A program made the translations under genes and the position numbers. Positions 49,179 through 57,189 of a stretch of 64,000 nt of DNA are shown in pieces. The stretch spans positions 5,704,001 to 5,768,000 of the forward strand of contig NZ_CP025624.1 of NCBI RefSeq assembly GCF_002874965.1. Reading direction: 5' to 3'. Position 1 is the first letter of the stretch, and every line of letters starts with the position of its first letter. A model generated the notes under the pieces. That model searched no databases. It was not told the origin of the DNA and saw only the letters and a program-made list of their open reading frames with translations. This stretch comes from Pseudomonas sp. NC02 (lineage in GTDB: Bacteria > Pseudomonadota > Gammaproteobacteria > Pseudomonadales > Pseudomonadaceae).

Positions 49179-50341
49179 GGCTGCACCTTGGCATCAACGG
49201 TCTGGATCACCTGCGGCGGCTCCTTGAGCACATCGACCTGGGCGCCCGCCTTGAGCCGGGACTGGCCGTCGCTGACCAGCACATCGCCGGCCTGCACACC
49301 CTGGAGGATGTTCATGTCGCTGTTCTGGTACAGCACCTGCACCGGCACCACCTCAACCTTGTCACCCTTGAGCCGGTACACGAAGTGCGAATCCAGGCCG
49401 CGTTGCACCACGGTAGGCGGCACCACCAGGGCATTTTTGTGCAGGGCGGTCTGGATGCGGATCGTCACCAACTGCCCCGGCCAGAGTTTCTGTGCGCCGT
49501 TGCTGAACTCGGCCTTGGCGCGGATGGTGCCGGTGGTGCCGCTGATCTGGTTGTCGATCAGGCTCAGGCGGCCCTCCCCCAGCAGGTCGCCGGTCTGGCC
49601 GTCGGTGTCGGCGCCCATGTAGGCGTTGACGTCGGCGGGCAGTTGCGCGGCGATCAGGCCTTGCAGGGTCGGCAGCATCTGTTGCGGCAGGGAGAACTCG
49701 ACGGCAATCGGGTCGATCTGGGTCACGGAGAACAAGCCCTGGGTGTCGCTCATGCGCAGGAAGTTGCCTTCATCCACCGTGCGAATCCCGACGCGACCGG
49801 TAACCGGCGAGCGAATCTGGGTGTAGGAAAGCTGCACCTGGGCCGAATCAATCGCGGCCTGGTTGCCTTGGGCCGTGGCCTTGAGCTGGTTGACCAGGGC
49901 TTGTTGCTGGTCATAGGTCTGCTTGGACACGCCGTCGTCGATGCTCAGTTCCTTGTAGCGCTTGAGGTTGACCAGCGCGACTTGCAGTTGCGCCTGGCTT
50001 TCCCCGAGTTGCGCCTTGGCCTGGTCCAGGCTGGCGCGGATCGAGCGGTCATCAATGGTGGCCAGCAGGTCACCGGCCTTCACCAGTTGACCTTCCTTGA
50101 CCAGCAATTTGGTAAGGATGCCGTCGATCTGCGGGCGAATCACCACACTGTGCAACGACAGCACCGAGCCGATGCCGCTGACAAACCGCGGGATGTCCTG
50201 CTGTTTGACGCTGATCACCCGCACCGGGATCGCCGACGATGCGGTCAGTTTGGTCTTGGCCGGGCGGGTCATCACCCAGGCAACCACGGCCAGTACCACA
50301 AGGACGCCCACGATCAAGGCCGGTTTTCGTTGAATGTGCAT
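49175..50341 (-). CDS. RND efflux membrane fusion protein, MdtA-like
   Basis: This 388-residue periplasmic adaptor has an N-terminal membrane anchor (ALIVGVLVVLAVVAWVM), barrel-sandwich (VVIRPQIDGILTKLLVKEGQ), alpha-hairpin, beta-barrel and membrane-proximal domains. The ATG at 50341 (MHIQRKPAL) gives a normal signal anchor; upstream codons to 50410 are not conserved in type. It heads the operon fusion protein-permease-regulator-kinase. Confidence 0.92.
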   Translation of the reverse strand: MHIQRKPALIVGVLVVLAVVAWVMTRPAKTKLTASSAIPVRVISVKQQDIPRFVSGIGSVLSLHSVVIRPQIDGILTKLLVKEGQLVKAGDLLATIDDRSIRASLDQAKAQLGESQAQLQVALVNLKRYKELSIDDGVSKQTYDQQQALVNQLKATAQGNQAAIDSAQVQLSYTQIRSPVTGRVGIRTVDEGNFLRMSDTQGLFSVTQIDPIAVEFSLPQQMLPTLQGLIAAQLPADVNAYMGADTDGQTGDLLGEGRLSLIDNQISGTTGTIRAKAEFSNGAQKLWPGQLVTIRIQTALHKNALVVPPTVVQRGLDSHFVYRLKGDKVEVVPVQVLYQNSDMNILQGVQAGDVLVSDGQSRLKAGAQVDVLKEPPQVIQTVDAKVQP

Positions 50342-50421
50342 GGGGTGAGGCGCCAGGGCAAAGGATCGGAAGAATGTAGGTTCTTTATAGCCCGCCAACC
50401 CGGTCAGCAAAGTGACTGCTA

Positions 50422-50439
50422 ACTGACAGCGCCGTCAGT
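50422..50439. promoter_or_regulatory. Dyad ACTGAC-N6-GTCAGT upstream of the RND operon
   Basis: A perfect dyad with 6-bp arms lies 81-98 bp upstream of the fusion-protein start. It is a plausible site for the OmpR-type regulator encoded in the same operon. Confidence 0.4.
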
Positions 50440-50489
50440 AAAGTCCGACCATTCGTACGAGCAGTGGTTAAAGATCCAAGGCGCGCAGG

Positions 50490-50495
50490 TATACT
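50490..50495 (+). promoter_or_regulatory. Candidate -10 of the small conserved gene
   Basis: TATACT lies 61 bp before the start codon at 50556, inside the dyad GCGCA-N7-TGCGC (50483-50499). A -35 match is poor (TTAAAG at 50468-50473). The call is weak. Confidence 0.3.
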
Positions 50496-50555
50496 GCGCG
50501 GCGGTGTGGCCTGCAAGTCGGGCCCGCGTCATTTTCAGTACTCCCCGGAGCCACC

Positions 50556-50798
50556 ATGAATTCCCCGACACAACCCGCTGTTGAAGCGGTCGACATCGAC
50601 CAACAGGCCAACCCTGACAGCGTCGAAGGCGAAACCAAGGCCGAGATCCCGGCGTTCAAGTTTCCGTTCAAGCCGGGCGAACTGGCCGGGGCGAAAAACG
50701 CCAGCCAGCCGTGGTACAAAAACGGCGCCAAGAACGGCCACACCAAGAGCCCGGGCATGGCGCCTCCCGGCACCCGTCGCTCGATGGGCAAGCGCTGA
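50556..50798 (+). CDS. Small conserved Pseudomonas protein of unknown function
   Basis: This 80-residue protein is acidic at the N-terminus and basic at the C-terminus. The C-terminal half has a striking pattern: FKFPFKPGELAGAKNASQPW, then YKNG..NGHTKSPGMAPPGTRRSMGKR. It has no membrane segment and looks largely unstructured. A good GGAG precedes the ATG. I recall similar proteins in other pseudomonads, which supports it as a real gene; its role is unknown. Confidence 0.75.
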   Translation: MNSPTQPAVEAVDIDQQANPDSVEGETKAEIPAFKFPFKPGELAGAKNASQPWYKNGAKNGHTKSPGMAPPGTRRSMGKR

Positions 50799-50967
50799 CC
50801 GGTAATAAATCCTCCGTAATGGAGATTTATGCCTACAACAGTTACTGACGTTTCGCCTTGTAGGCCTGCGGCCAATTCTTGAAAGCTTGCATGACACCCG
50901 CTTGCCCCGACTCTTTCGCTCGGGGCTGGACGTGGTAAAGCTGGTTTTCTGGAAAAGGACGTCCCCT

Positions 50968-51759
50968 GTGGTTCTGATACGCACCTGTGTCGTGCTGTTG
51001 TTGTCGCTGATGGCCAGCGTTTTCTCCACCACTGCGGCCAGCGGTCAACCACGGCATGAAATTCGTTTCGCCGTTGCTGCGCAATTTCCACCCTTCCAAA
51101 GCCGCAATCAACATGGCCAGCTTGCAGGGCTGAACATCGAGCTGGGCAATGCCTTATGCATACAGCTCAATGTGCGGTGTACCTGGGTCGACCAGGTCCT
51201 TGTGGAAAACTTCCCCGCCCTTGAAGCCAGGCAATTCGACGCGATCATGGGCATGGCCCCTACACTGAAACGGCGCCAGCGGGTGAATTTCACCGATAAC
51301 CTTTATCCGATCACCACGCGCCTGGTGGCCCGCAAGACATCGGGGTTGAAGCCGACCCCACGGTCACTGAAGGGCAAGCGCGTGGGCGTTCTGGTGGGCA
51401 GCAACCGCGAAGCCTTCGCCCTGTCGAAGTGGGCGCCCAAGGGGGTCATCGTCAAGGCATTCTGGCGCAATGACGAGCTGATCCGCAGCCTGCTGGCAGG
51501 CGACATCGATGCAACATTGCAAGGCACCGTGGAAATCCGTGAGGCGCTGCTCGACACCGCTGATGGTCAGGTTTTCGACTTCCTCGGCCCTCACGTCTCC
51601 ACCGAACTGCTGGGTAACGGCGTGGCGATCGCACTGCGCAAGCCCGACACCGCTTTGCGCAGCGCCCTCAATCACGCCCTCGAGCAACTGAAGCAGAGCG
51701 GCGAATACCAACGCATCATCGAGCCCTACCGGCTGGACGCGCCGCTCTCCAGACCGTAA
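50968..51759 (+). CDS. Solitary periplasmic solute-binding protein (SBP_bac_3)
   Basis: This 263-residue protein from GTG 50968 (preceded by AGGA) has a signal peptide ending near TTAASG. An extracellular-solute-binding family 3 domain follows: IRFAVAAQFPPFQSRN, GQLAGLNIELGNALC, FDAIMGMAPTLKRR, and SGEYQRIIEPYRL at the end. No permease or ATPase gene is adjacent. It is 107 bp upstream of a PAS-containing chemoreceptor, so it may supply ligand to a transporter elsewhere or serve signalling. A TTG start at 50887 would add a non-signal-like leader. Confidence 0.8.
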   Translation: MVLIRTCVVLLLSLMASVFSTTAASGQPRHEIRFAVAAQFPPFQSRNQHGQLAGLNIELGNALCIQLNVRCTWVDQVLVENFPALEARQFDAIMGMAPTLKRRQRVNFTDNLYPITTRLVARKTSGLKPTPRSLKGKRVGVLVGSNREAFALSKWAPKGVIVKAFWRNDELIRSLLAGDIDATLQGTVEIREALLDTADGQVFDFLGPHVSTELLGNGVAIALRKPDTALRSALNHALEQLKQSGEYQRIIEPYRLDAPLSRP

Positions 51760-51866
51760 TGGCCAATTAATTGCGCGGAACATGAGCTGGATCAGTATTT
51801 GCCCAACCGGTGCGCTTAGAGTCGACGCCCTGCCGACTCCTCCAACAATCACGAGCGCGCTTTTCC

Positions 51867-53441
51867 ATGAAGATCAATCTGCCGGTCACCGGTCGAAATG
51901 TGGATTTTGCCCCCGACGCCAATATCCTCTCGACCACCGACCTGACCAGCGCAATTACCTACGCCAACCAGGACTTCATCGATATCAGCGGCTACACCCG
52001 CGAGGAGTTGCTGGGCACGCCGCACAACCTGCTGCGTCACCCGGACATGCCGCCCGCGGCGTTTGCACACATGTGGCAGGTATTGAAAAGCGGTCGCTCG
52101 TGGATGGGTATGGTGAAAAATCGCTGCAAGAACGGCGATCACTATTGGGTCAGTGCCTATGCCACGCCGGTCACCCGGAACGGCGTGACGGTGGAGTATC
52201 AATCGGTGCGCACCAAGCCCGATGCACGGCGGGTGCTTCGGGCCGAACGGGCCTATGCCCGCCTGCGTGCCGGCACTCGGCGAGCACGGCCCGTGGTGGG
52301 CATGACCTTCAAGCTGTCGGCATGGGTCCTGGGGGCTTGCGCCACAACCTGGGCATTGGGCCTTGGGCTGGCGACTTATCCGCTGACCTGGCAACTGCTG
52401 GCGGGAACGGCGGCCTGCGCCGCGGGGGTAGCGGGTGTGCATGGCTTGTTACGGCCCCTGGCACAGTTGAACCAGCGGGCACGGCTGATTGCCGATAACC
52501 CGCTGAGCCAGGCGATCTACACCGGGCGCAAGGACGAGTTCGGGCGTATCGAGTTTGCCATGCAGATGCTGGAGGCCCAGGTGGGCGCGGTGGTCGGCCG
52601 GATTGGCGATGCATCGCAACGTCTGTCCGGCCATGCCGCGGCGCTGGTGCAACAACTGGACAGCAGCCACACCAGCAGCCTCGGCCAACAGACCCAGACG
52701 GATCAGGTCGCCGCCGCGATCAATCAAATGGCCGCCAGCGTGGCGCAAGTCGCCGAGCACGCGTTGCAGGCGTCCAGGGCCGCAGACCAGGCCGGCAGCG
52801 AAACCCGCGAGGGCCATCAACGTGTGGATGAAAGCCGCGACGCGGTGCTGCGTTTGTCCGAGGAACTGGCGCGGGCCACCGACGTGATCCATCAACTGGA
52901 AAGCCACAGCGGCGATATTTCCGGGGTCCTGGAAGTGATCCGGGCGATTGCCGAACAGACCAACCTGCTGGCGCTGAATGCCGCCATCGAAGCGGCGCGG
53001 GCCGGGGAGCAAGGACGCGGGTTTGCCGTGGTGGCCGATGAGGTACGAGGCCTGGCCCAGCGTACGCAGGATTCGACCAATGAGATCCAGCGCATGATCA
53101 GCACCCTGCAAGGCGGCGCCCGGGATGCGGTGCAGGCGATGGCGCAAAGCAGCCAGCATGTCGAGGCCAGCGTCGATCAGGCCCAGCGCGCCGCTGCCGC
53201 ACTGGATGGGATCAGCCAGCGAGTGACCCGAATTACCGCCATGAGCCAGCAGATCGCGGCGGCGGTGGAAGAACAGAGTGCGGTGAGCGAAGACATCAAT
53301 CGCAACATCATCGGCATTCGCAATGCCGGGGAAGTGACGGTCAGCGCTGGCCAGCAGAGCCAGCTCAGCTCAGGGGACGTGGCGGGGCTGGCGGATGACT
53401 TGCGGCGGTTGGCGGAGGAATTCTGGGGCAAGCGGCGCTAG
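51867..53441 (+). CDS. PAS-domain methyl-accepting chemotaxis protein, Aer-like
   Basis: This 524-residue receptor has an N-terminal PAS domain at about residues 20-115 ([47 protein letters not shown]). Two closely spaced membrane helices follow (about 160-205), then a HAMP-like segment and the MCP signalling domain with the conserved hairpin tip [22 protein letters not shown]. The layout is that of Aer-type energy or redox taxis receptors without a periplasmic domain. Cofactor binding (FAD) is inferred. The ATG at 51867 (MKINLPVTG) is preferred to a longer frame. Confidence 0.92.
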   Translation: MKINLPVTGRNVDFAPDANILSTTDLTSAITYANQDFIDISGYTREELLGTPHNLLRHPDMPPAAFAHMWQVLKSGRSWMGMVKNRCKNGDHYWVSAYATPVTRNGVTVEYQSVRTKPDARRVLRAERAYARLRAGTRRARPVVGMTFKLSAWVLGACATTWALGLGLATYPLTWQLLAGTAACAAGVAGVHGLLRPLAQLNQRARLIADNPLSQAIYTGRKDEFGRIEFAMQMLEAQVGAVVGRIGDASQRLSGHAAALVQQLDSSHTSSLGQQTQTDQVAAAINQMAASVAQVAEHALQASRAADQAGSETREGHQRVDESRDAVLRLSEELARATDVIHQLESHSGDISGVLEVIRAIAEQTNLLALNAAIEAARAGEQGRGFAVVADEVRGLAQRTQDSTNEIQRMISTLQGGARDAVQAMAQSSQHVEASVDQAQRAAAALDGISQRVTRITAMSQQIAAAVEEQSAVSEDINRNIIGIRNAGEVTVSAGQQSQLSSGDVAGLADDLRRLAEEFWGKRR

Positions 53442-53444
53442 CGC

Positions 53445-54188
53445 TTAAGCCGCCCGCAATGAAATGAAGGCGTAGTTCGCCGGCACCTCGGTGGCAATCC
53501 GGGCGCCGGCATCCAGCAGTTGCTCGGCAATGTCCATCCCGGACACATGAAACACCCACTCATTGGCCTGCACGACTTCTTGCGTCGCCAACTCGATCGC
53601 CTGGGCAAACAGGCCCATGTCGGGCAAGTACGCGGTAAACCCATCGCCCTTGAGCGCCGTGGTATGGATGCCCAGCAACCCGCACACGGCTTCCTTGGCC
53701 TGGATATCATCGCGGTCAGCCTGGCGTGAGCGGCGGATCAACTCGGCCAGCTCCTTGTCCATCAACTCGCCCCCCACGATCAGCGCCGGCCCCTGCTCCC
53801 AGGATTCCGGCGGGCAGTCCTTGGCTGCCGGGTTCAACGGGATGTGCGGATTGATCTCCATCGGGTAGATGCGGCACACCAACGGCCGCCGCTCGTAAAT
53901 GCGGCAACGGTCGTCTTCGTCAAGATTCCGGCAGCGCCCGGCGTTATAGGCGGCAAAGGTGATTGCCACATACGCCTCGGTATTGCCGCTGGGCACGATG
54001 GCGGAACGGCGTTGTGCGTGGTCACGTTGCAACTCGGGCAGCCCCAGGCCACTGCCCAGGAAACCTTCCACCAGCAGGATGACATTACCGCCGTCAGCCG
54101 CCCAGCTTCGGGCTTCTTCGAGGGTCAAGGGCACATGGTGGTCGGTGCAGCATTTGCCGCAACCGACGCAGGAAAAATGGGTATTCAT
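53445..54188 (-). CDS. YkgJ-family cysteine-cluster protein
   Basis: This 247-residue protein starts FSCVGCGKCC, the CxxCxxCC metal-binding signature of the YkgJ/UPF0153 family. Further cysteines follow in AGRCRNLDEDDRCRIYERRPLVCRIYP. These proteins probably bind zinc or an iron-sulfur cluster; their function is unknown. Its end lies 3 bp from the MCP stop, convergently. The ATG at 54188 is preferred over a TTG at 54209. Confidence 0.88.
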   Translation of the reverse strand: MNTHFSCVGCGKCCTDHHVPLTLEEARSWAADGGNVILLVEGFLGSGLGLPELQRDHAQRRSAIVPSGNTEAYVAITFAAYNAGRCRNLDEDDRCRIYERRPLVCRIYPMEINPHIPLNPAAKDCPPESWEQGPALIVGGELMDKELAELIRRSRQADRDDIQAKEAVCGLLGIHTTALKGDGFTAYLPDMGLFAQAIELATQEVVQANEWVFHVSGMDIAEQLLDAGARIATEVPANYAFISLRAA

Positions 54189-54296
54189 GGAGGATCTGTC
54201 ACCAGGCAAGGTCAGAAGGCACTCATGAACGGTGGCGGGTTTTTGCCTCTGTTCACCGTTCTGCCTCTGTGCAAAGCAAGTTATGCGCCAGCGCCG

Positions 54297-54779
54297 TCAG
54301 TCCTCGGGGACAAGGTCGCGAAGCACAAACACCATGCCCACACGTTCATACAGCCGCCGTGCCCGCAAGTTGGACTCCAGCACCTTGAGGTCGACAAACG
54401 CTTCGCCGCGTTGCTTGAACACCTGGAAGGTGTGCAGCAATAACGCACGGCCCAACCCCATGCCCTGGGCACAGGGGTGAATGGCCAGGTTCTTGATGTA
54501 GGCGCTGGTCCAGCATTGGGACACACCCAGAATGCCGCTGGCGTTACTCGCCACCAGGCACAGTTTTGGGTCGAACTCGGCATCGGTAACGAACTGCTGG
54601 CGCCAGTGCTCAAGGGAGCCGACGCGTCCGCCGCCTTGTTCCTGGGCCAGGCTCAATACCGCGTGGATCGCCGGGGCCATGGCTTCGCGGTAATGATCCA
54701 GCTGGATATCCGCCGGCCACTGCGGGGCGGGCAGGCTGCCGGTGAGGTCGCGGCGCAGCAGCTGGAAATATTCACCCAC
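54297..54779 (-). CDS. GNAT-family N-acetyltransferase
   Basis: This 160-residue protein has the acetyl-CoA-binding core IKNLAIHPCAQGMGLGRALLLH and the C-terminal RARRLYERVGMVFVLRD stretch. The substrate is unknown. It starts with GTG 3 bp after the cheV stop, so it is likely co-transcribed with cheV. Confidence 0.88.
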   Translation of the reverse strand: MGEYFQLLRRDLTGSLPAPQWPADIQLDHYREAMAPAIHAVLSLAQEQGGGRVGSLEHWRQQFVTDAEFDPKLCLVASNASGILGVSQCWTSAYIKNLAIHPCAQGMGLGRALLLHTFQVFKQRGEAFVDLKVLESNLRARRLYERVGMVFVLRDLVPED

Positions 54780-54782
54780 CGG

Positions 54783-55685
54783 TCACAGGCCCTGTTGCGC
54801 CACGGTCTGGGCGGCTACCACCAGGCACTTGGTCAGTTCCGGCGAAGAAAACTTGGTGAGTACCGCATTGGCGCCGGCCAGGCGGGCTTTTTCGCTGTTC
54901 ATCGCACTGTCCAGGGAGGTGTGCAGCAGCACGTAGAGGTCCTGGAAGTCCGGGGTTTCCCGCAGGGTACGGGTGAAGGCGTAGCCGTCCATTTCGGACA
55001 TTTCGATGTCCGAGACCACCACGTTGATTTGCTCGACGGTGCCTTGCAGCTCCAGCAAACGGTCAATGGCCTCCTTGGCGCTGCGGGCGGTGTGGCAGGT
55101 GAGGCCGAGGTTGCGCAGGGTGTGCACCGACTGCTGCAGGGCCACCTGGCTGTCGTCCACCACCAGGATTCGGGCGTTGCCCAGCACTTCGGCTTCTTCC
55201 ATGGTCAGGTCGGTGGGCGCCGCTTCGATCTGCGCCGGGGCGATGCCGTGGATGACTTTCTCGATGTCCAGCACTTGCACCAGGGCGCCTTCGACCTGGG
55301 TCACGCCGGTGATAAACGAACGCGTACCGCCGGAACCAAACGGCGGCGGGCGAATGTCGGTGGTCAGGCAGTGCACGATCTTGCTTACCGCCTGCACATG
55401 CAGGCCCTGCTTGGAACGGCTTACATCGGTGACGATCAGGCAGCCGCCGTCCGGGTCTTGCAGGGGCATTTCCCCCAGGGCGCGGCTCAGGTCGATCACC
55501 GACAACGCGGTGCCGCGCAAGGTGGCGATGCCTTTGACGTGGGGGTGCGACTCCGGCAGCTTGGTCAGCGGCGGGCAGGGAATGATTTCACTGACTTTCA
55601 GCAGGTTGATCGCCATCAGCTTGCCGCTGCGCAAGGTAAAGAGCAGAAGCGAGAGTGAATCTGCGCGGGCTTTGGTGGTGGACAT
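54783..55685 (-). CDS. cheV: Chemotaxis coupling protein CheV
   Basis: This 300-residue protein has an N-terminal CheW-like domain (about residues 10-150; INLLKVSEIIPC, GIATLRGTALSVIDLSRALG). A C-terminal receiver domain follows (ARILVVDDSQVALQQSV, phospho-acceptor in VVVSDIEMSEMDGY). CheV couples receptors to CheA and damps signalling when phosphorylated. It lies near an MCP gene but on the other strand. A REPIN lies upstream. Confidence 0.93.
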   Translation of the reverse strand: MSTTKARADSLSLLLFTLRSGKLMAINLLKVSEIIPCPPLTKLPESHPHVKGIATLRGTALSVIDLSRALGEMPLQDPDGGCLIVTDVSRSKQGLHVQAVSKIVHCLTTDIRPPPFGSGGTRSFITGVTQVEGALVQVLDIEKVIHGIAPAQIEAAPTDLTMEEAEVLGNARILVVDDSQVALQQSVHTLRNLGLTCHTARSAKEAIDRLLELQGTVEQINVVVSDIEMSEMDGYAFTRTLRETPDFQDLYVLLHTSLDSAMNSEKARLAGANAVLTKFSSPELTKCLVVAAQTVAQQGL

Positions 55686-55748
55686 AAAAACCTTCTGTGG
55701 ATCAGGGATGACGATCTATAGACCGTTATCGACTTGCACGCTGAAAAC

Positions 55749-55848
55749 TGTAGGAGCGGGCTTGCTCGCGAAGAACCTGAGGGCGCTGTGTTTATCCAGG
55801 CTGCCCGCGTTATCGTTGACGCTTTTCGCGAGCAAGCTCGCTCCTACC
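55749..55848. repeat. REPIN variant between cheV and the dehydrogenase gene
   Basis: TGTAGGAGCGGGCTTGCTCG faces CGAGCAAGCTCGCTCCTACC, with TCGCGAA/TTCGCGA inside. The outer TGTAGGAGC replaces TGTGGGAGC and the arms have one internal mismatch. Confidence 0.8.
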
Positions 55849-55863
55849 TACAACAAGCAGTCG

Positions 55864-56838
55864 TCAGCCCTTCCACACCTGCGGGTTTACCAGATCCTGC
55901 GGACGCTCGCCCAGCAAGGCGCTGCGCAGGTTTTCCAGGGCGCGGTTGGCCATGGCTTCGCGGGTCTCGTTGGTGGCCGAGCCGATGTGCGGCAGGGTCA
56001 CGGCATTGCTCAGTTGGAACAGCGGCGACTCGGACAGCGGCTCCTGCTCGTACACATCCAGGCCGGCACCACGGATGGTCTGGTTTTGCAGGGCCTGGAT
56101 CAGCGCCGGCTCATCCACCACCGGGCCACGGGAGATGTTCACCAGGATCGCACTGGATTTCATCAGGCCCAGCTCGCGATGGCTGATCAGGTGGCGGGTT
56201 TTCTCGCTCAGTGGCACCACCAGGCAGACGAAGTCGGCTTCGGCCAGCAACTGGTCGAGGCTGCGAAACTGCGCGCCGAGTTCCTGTTCCAGTTCGGTCT
56301 TGCGGCTGTTGCCGCTGTACAGAATCGGCATATTGAAACCCAGGCGACCCCGACGGGCGATGGCCGCGCCGATGTTGCCCATGCCGACGATACCCAGGGT
56401 CTTGCCGTGTACATCACAGCCAAACAACGGCGCGCCGACGCTGGCTTTCCACTGGCCGGCCTTGGTCCAGGCGTCCAGTTCGGCGACACGGCGGGCGCTG
56501 CTCATCAGCAGGGCGAAGGCCAGGTCGGCGGTGCTTTCGGTGAGCACATCCGGGGTGTTGGTGAGCATGATCCCGCGCTCATTGAAGTACGCCAGGTCGT
56601 AGTTGTCGTAGCCCACCGACACGCTGGAAACCACTTCCAGTTTGCTCGCACCTTCCAGTTGCGCGCGGCCCAGTTTGCGGCCTACGCCGATCAGGCCGTG
56701 GGCATGGGGCAAGGCTTCGTTGAACTGGGCGTTGATGTCGCCCTGCTTGGGGTTGGGGGCGATGACATCGAAATCCTGTTGCAGGCGTTCGATCATTTCC
56801 GGGGTGACGCGGCTGAAGGCGAGGACGGTCTTTTTCAT
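55864..56838 (-). CDS. ghrB: D-2-hydroxyacid dehydrogenase (glyoxylate/2-ketogluconate reductase type)
   Basis: This 324-residue NAD(P)-dependent reductase has the same length as E. coli GhrB. It shows VSVGYDNYDL, the nucleotide-binding LGIVGMGNIGAAIA, NISRGPVVDEPALIQAL (catalytic Arg), the Glu in DVYEQEP and the catalytic His in LPHIGSATNETR. It would reduce glyoxylate, hydroxypyruvate or 2-ketogluconate. The ATG at 56838 (MKKTVLAF) is the likely start; the ATG at 56853 adds five residues. Confidence 0.9.
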   Translation of the reverse strand: MKKTVLAFSRVTPEMIERLQQDFDVIAPNPKQGDINAQFNEALPHAHGLIGVGRKLGRAQLEGASKLEVVSSVSVGYDNYDLAYFNERGIMLTNTPDVLTESTADLAFALLMSSARRVAELDAWTKAGQWKASVGAPLFGCDVHGKTLGIVGMGNIGAAIARRGRLGFNMPILYSGNSRKTELEQELGAQFRSLDQLLAEADFVCLVVPLSEKTRHLISHRELGLMKSSAILVNISRGPVVDEPALIQALQNQTIRGAGLDVYEQEPLSESPLFQLSNAVTLPHIGSATNETREAMANRALENLRSALLGERPQDLVNPQVWKG

Positions 56839-56931
56839 GGAAGGCGGGCTCATCGACTACGTGGGAATGGCAAGCACGCTAACATTCTTGGGTAGGGCTT
56901 GTCAGGCCGCCCCTCACACCCCACTGCCAGA

Positions 56932-56952
56932 CTGTTGCGATTTGGGCAACAG
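56932..56952. promoter_or_regulatory. Dyad CTGTTGC-N7-GCAACAG
   Basis: A perfect dyad with 7-bp arms lies in the gap between the divergent dehydrogenase and porin genes. It overlaps the -35 (TTGGGC, 56942-56947) of the candidate plus-strand promoter and is a likely operator. Confidence 0.45.
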
Positions 56953-57121
56953 TCATTATCTTGTTACACTCTGTATCGCACCGCTCACCTGCGCTAATTT
57001 GTCGCATCGATGAGCGCAGCGGTTAAGACCGACCCGCTCTCCCCCGATTTCCCTCGACTTATTTCCAGGGCTCTACACTGGGAATCTGTCTTAAAGCCGC
57101 TGAGTTCAGCGGCTTTTTTTT
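56942..57121 (+). ncRNA. Candidate terminated leader or small RNA upstream of the OprD porin
   Basis: A possible promoter TTGGGC-N17-TACACT with an extended -10 (56942-56970) is followed about 145 nt later by a textbook terminator. No open reading frame of note lies between. This suggests a short transcript: either a small RNA gene or an attenuated leader of the porin. The boundaries are estimates. The whole gap 56839-57189 otherwise holds only the dyad at 56932-56952 and the porin ribosome-binding site. Confidence 0.4.
57094..57121 (+). terminator. Intrinsic terminator upstream of the OprD porin
   Basis: AAGCCGCT-N6-AGCGGCTT forms an 8-bp stem with a T-run of eight, 69 bp before the GTG start of the porin. 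It has no upstream plus-strand protein gene to terminate. Confidence 0.8.
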
Positions 57122-57189
57122 GCGCTGAAAAAAGGCCAGGAACCCCAACAACACTGGCCGGTTTCGATTGACCCAAAGGAGCTCCACCG

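Noticed and set aside
50904..50926. GCCCCGA-N9-TCGGGGC hairpin as a terminator
   Set aside because: The stem is perfect but there is no T-run on either strand; it may be incidental or a leader structure.
54227..54261. GAACGGTG/CACCGTTC hairpin between YkgJ and GNAT genes as a terminator
   Set aside because: The loop is about 19 nt and no T-run follows on the minus strand.
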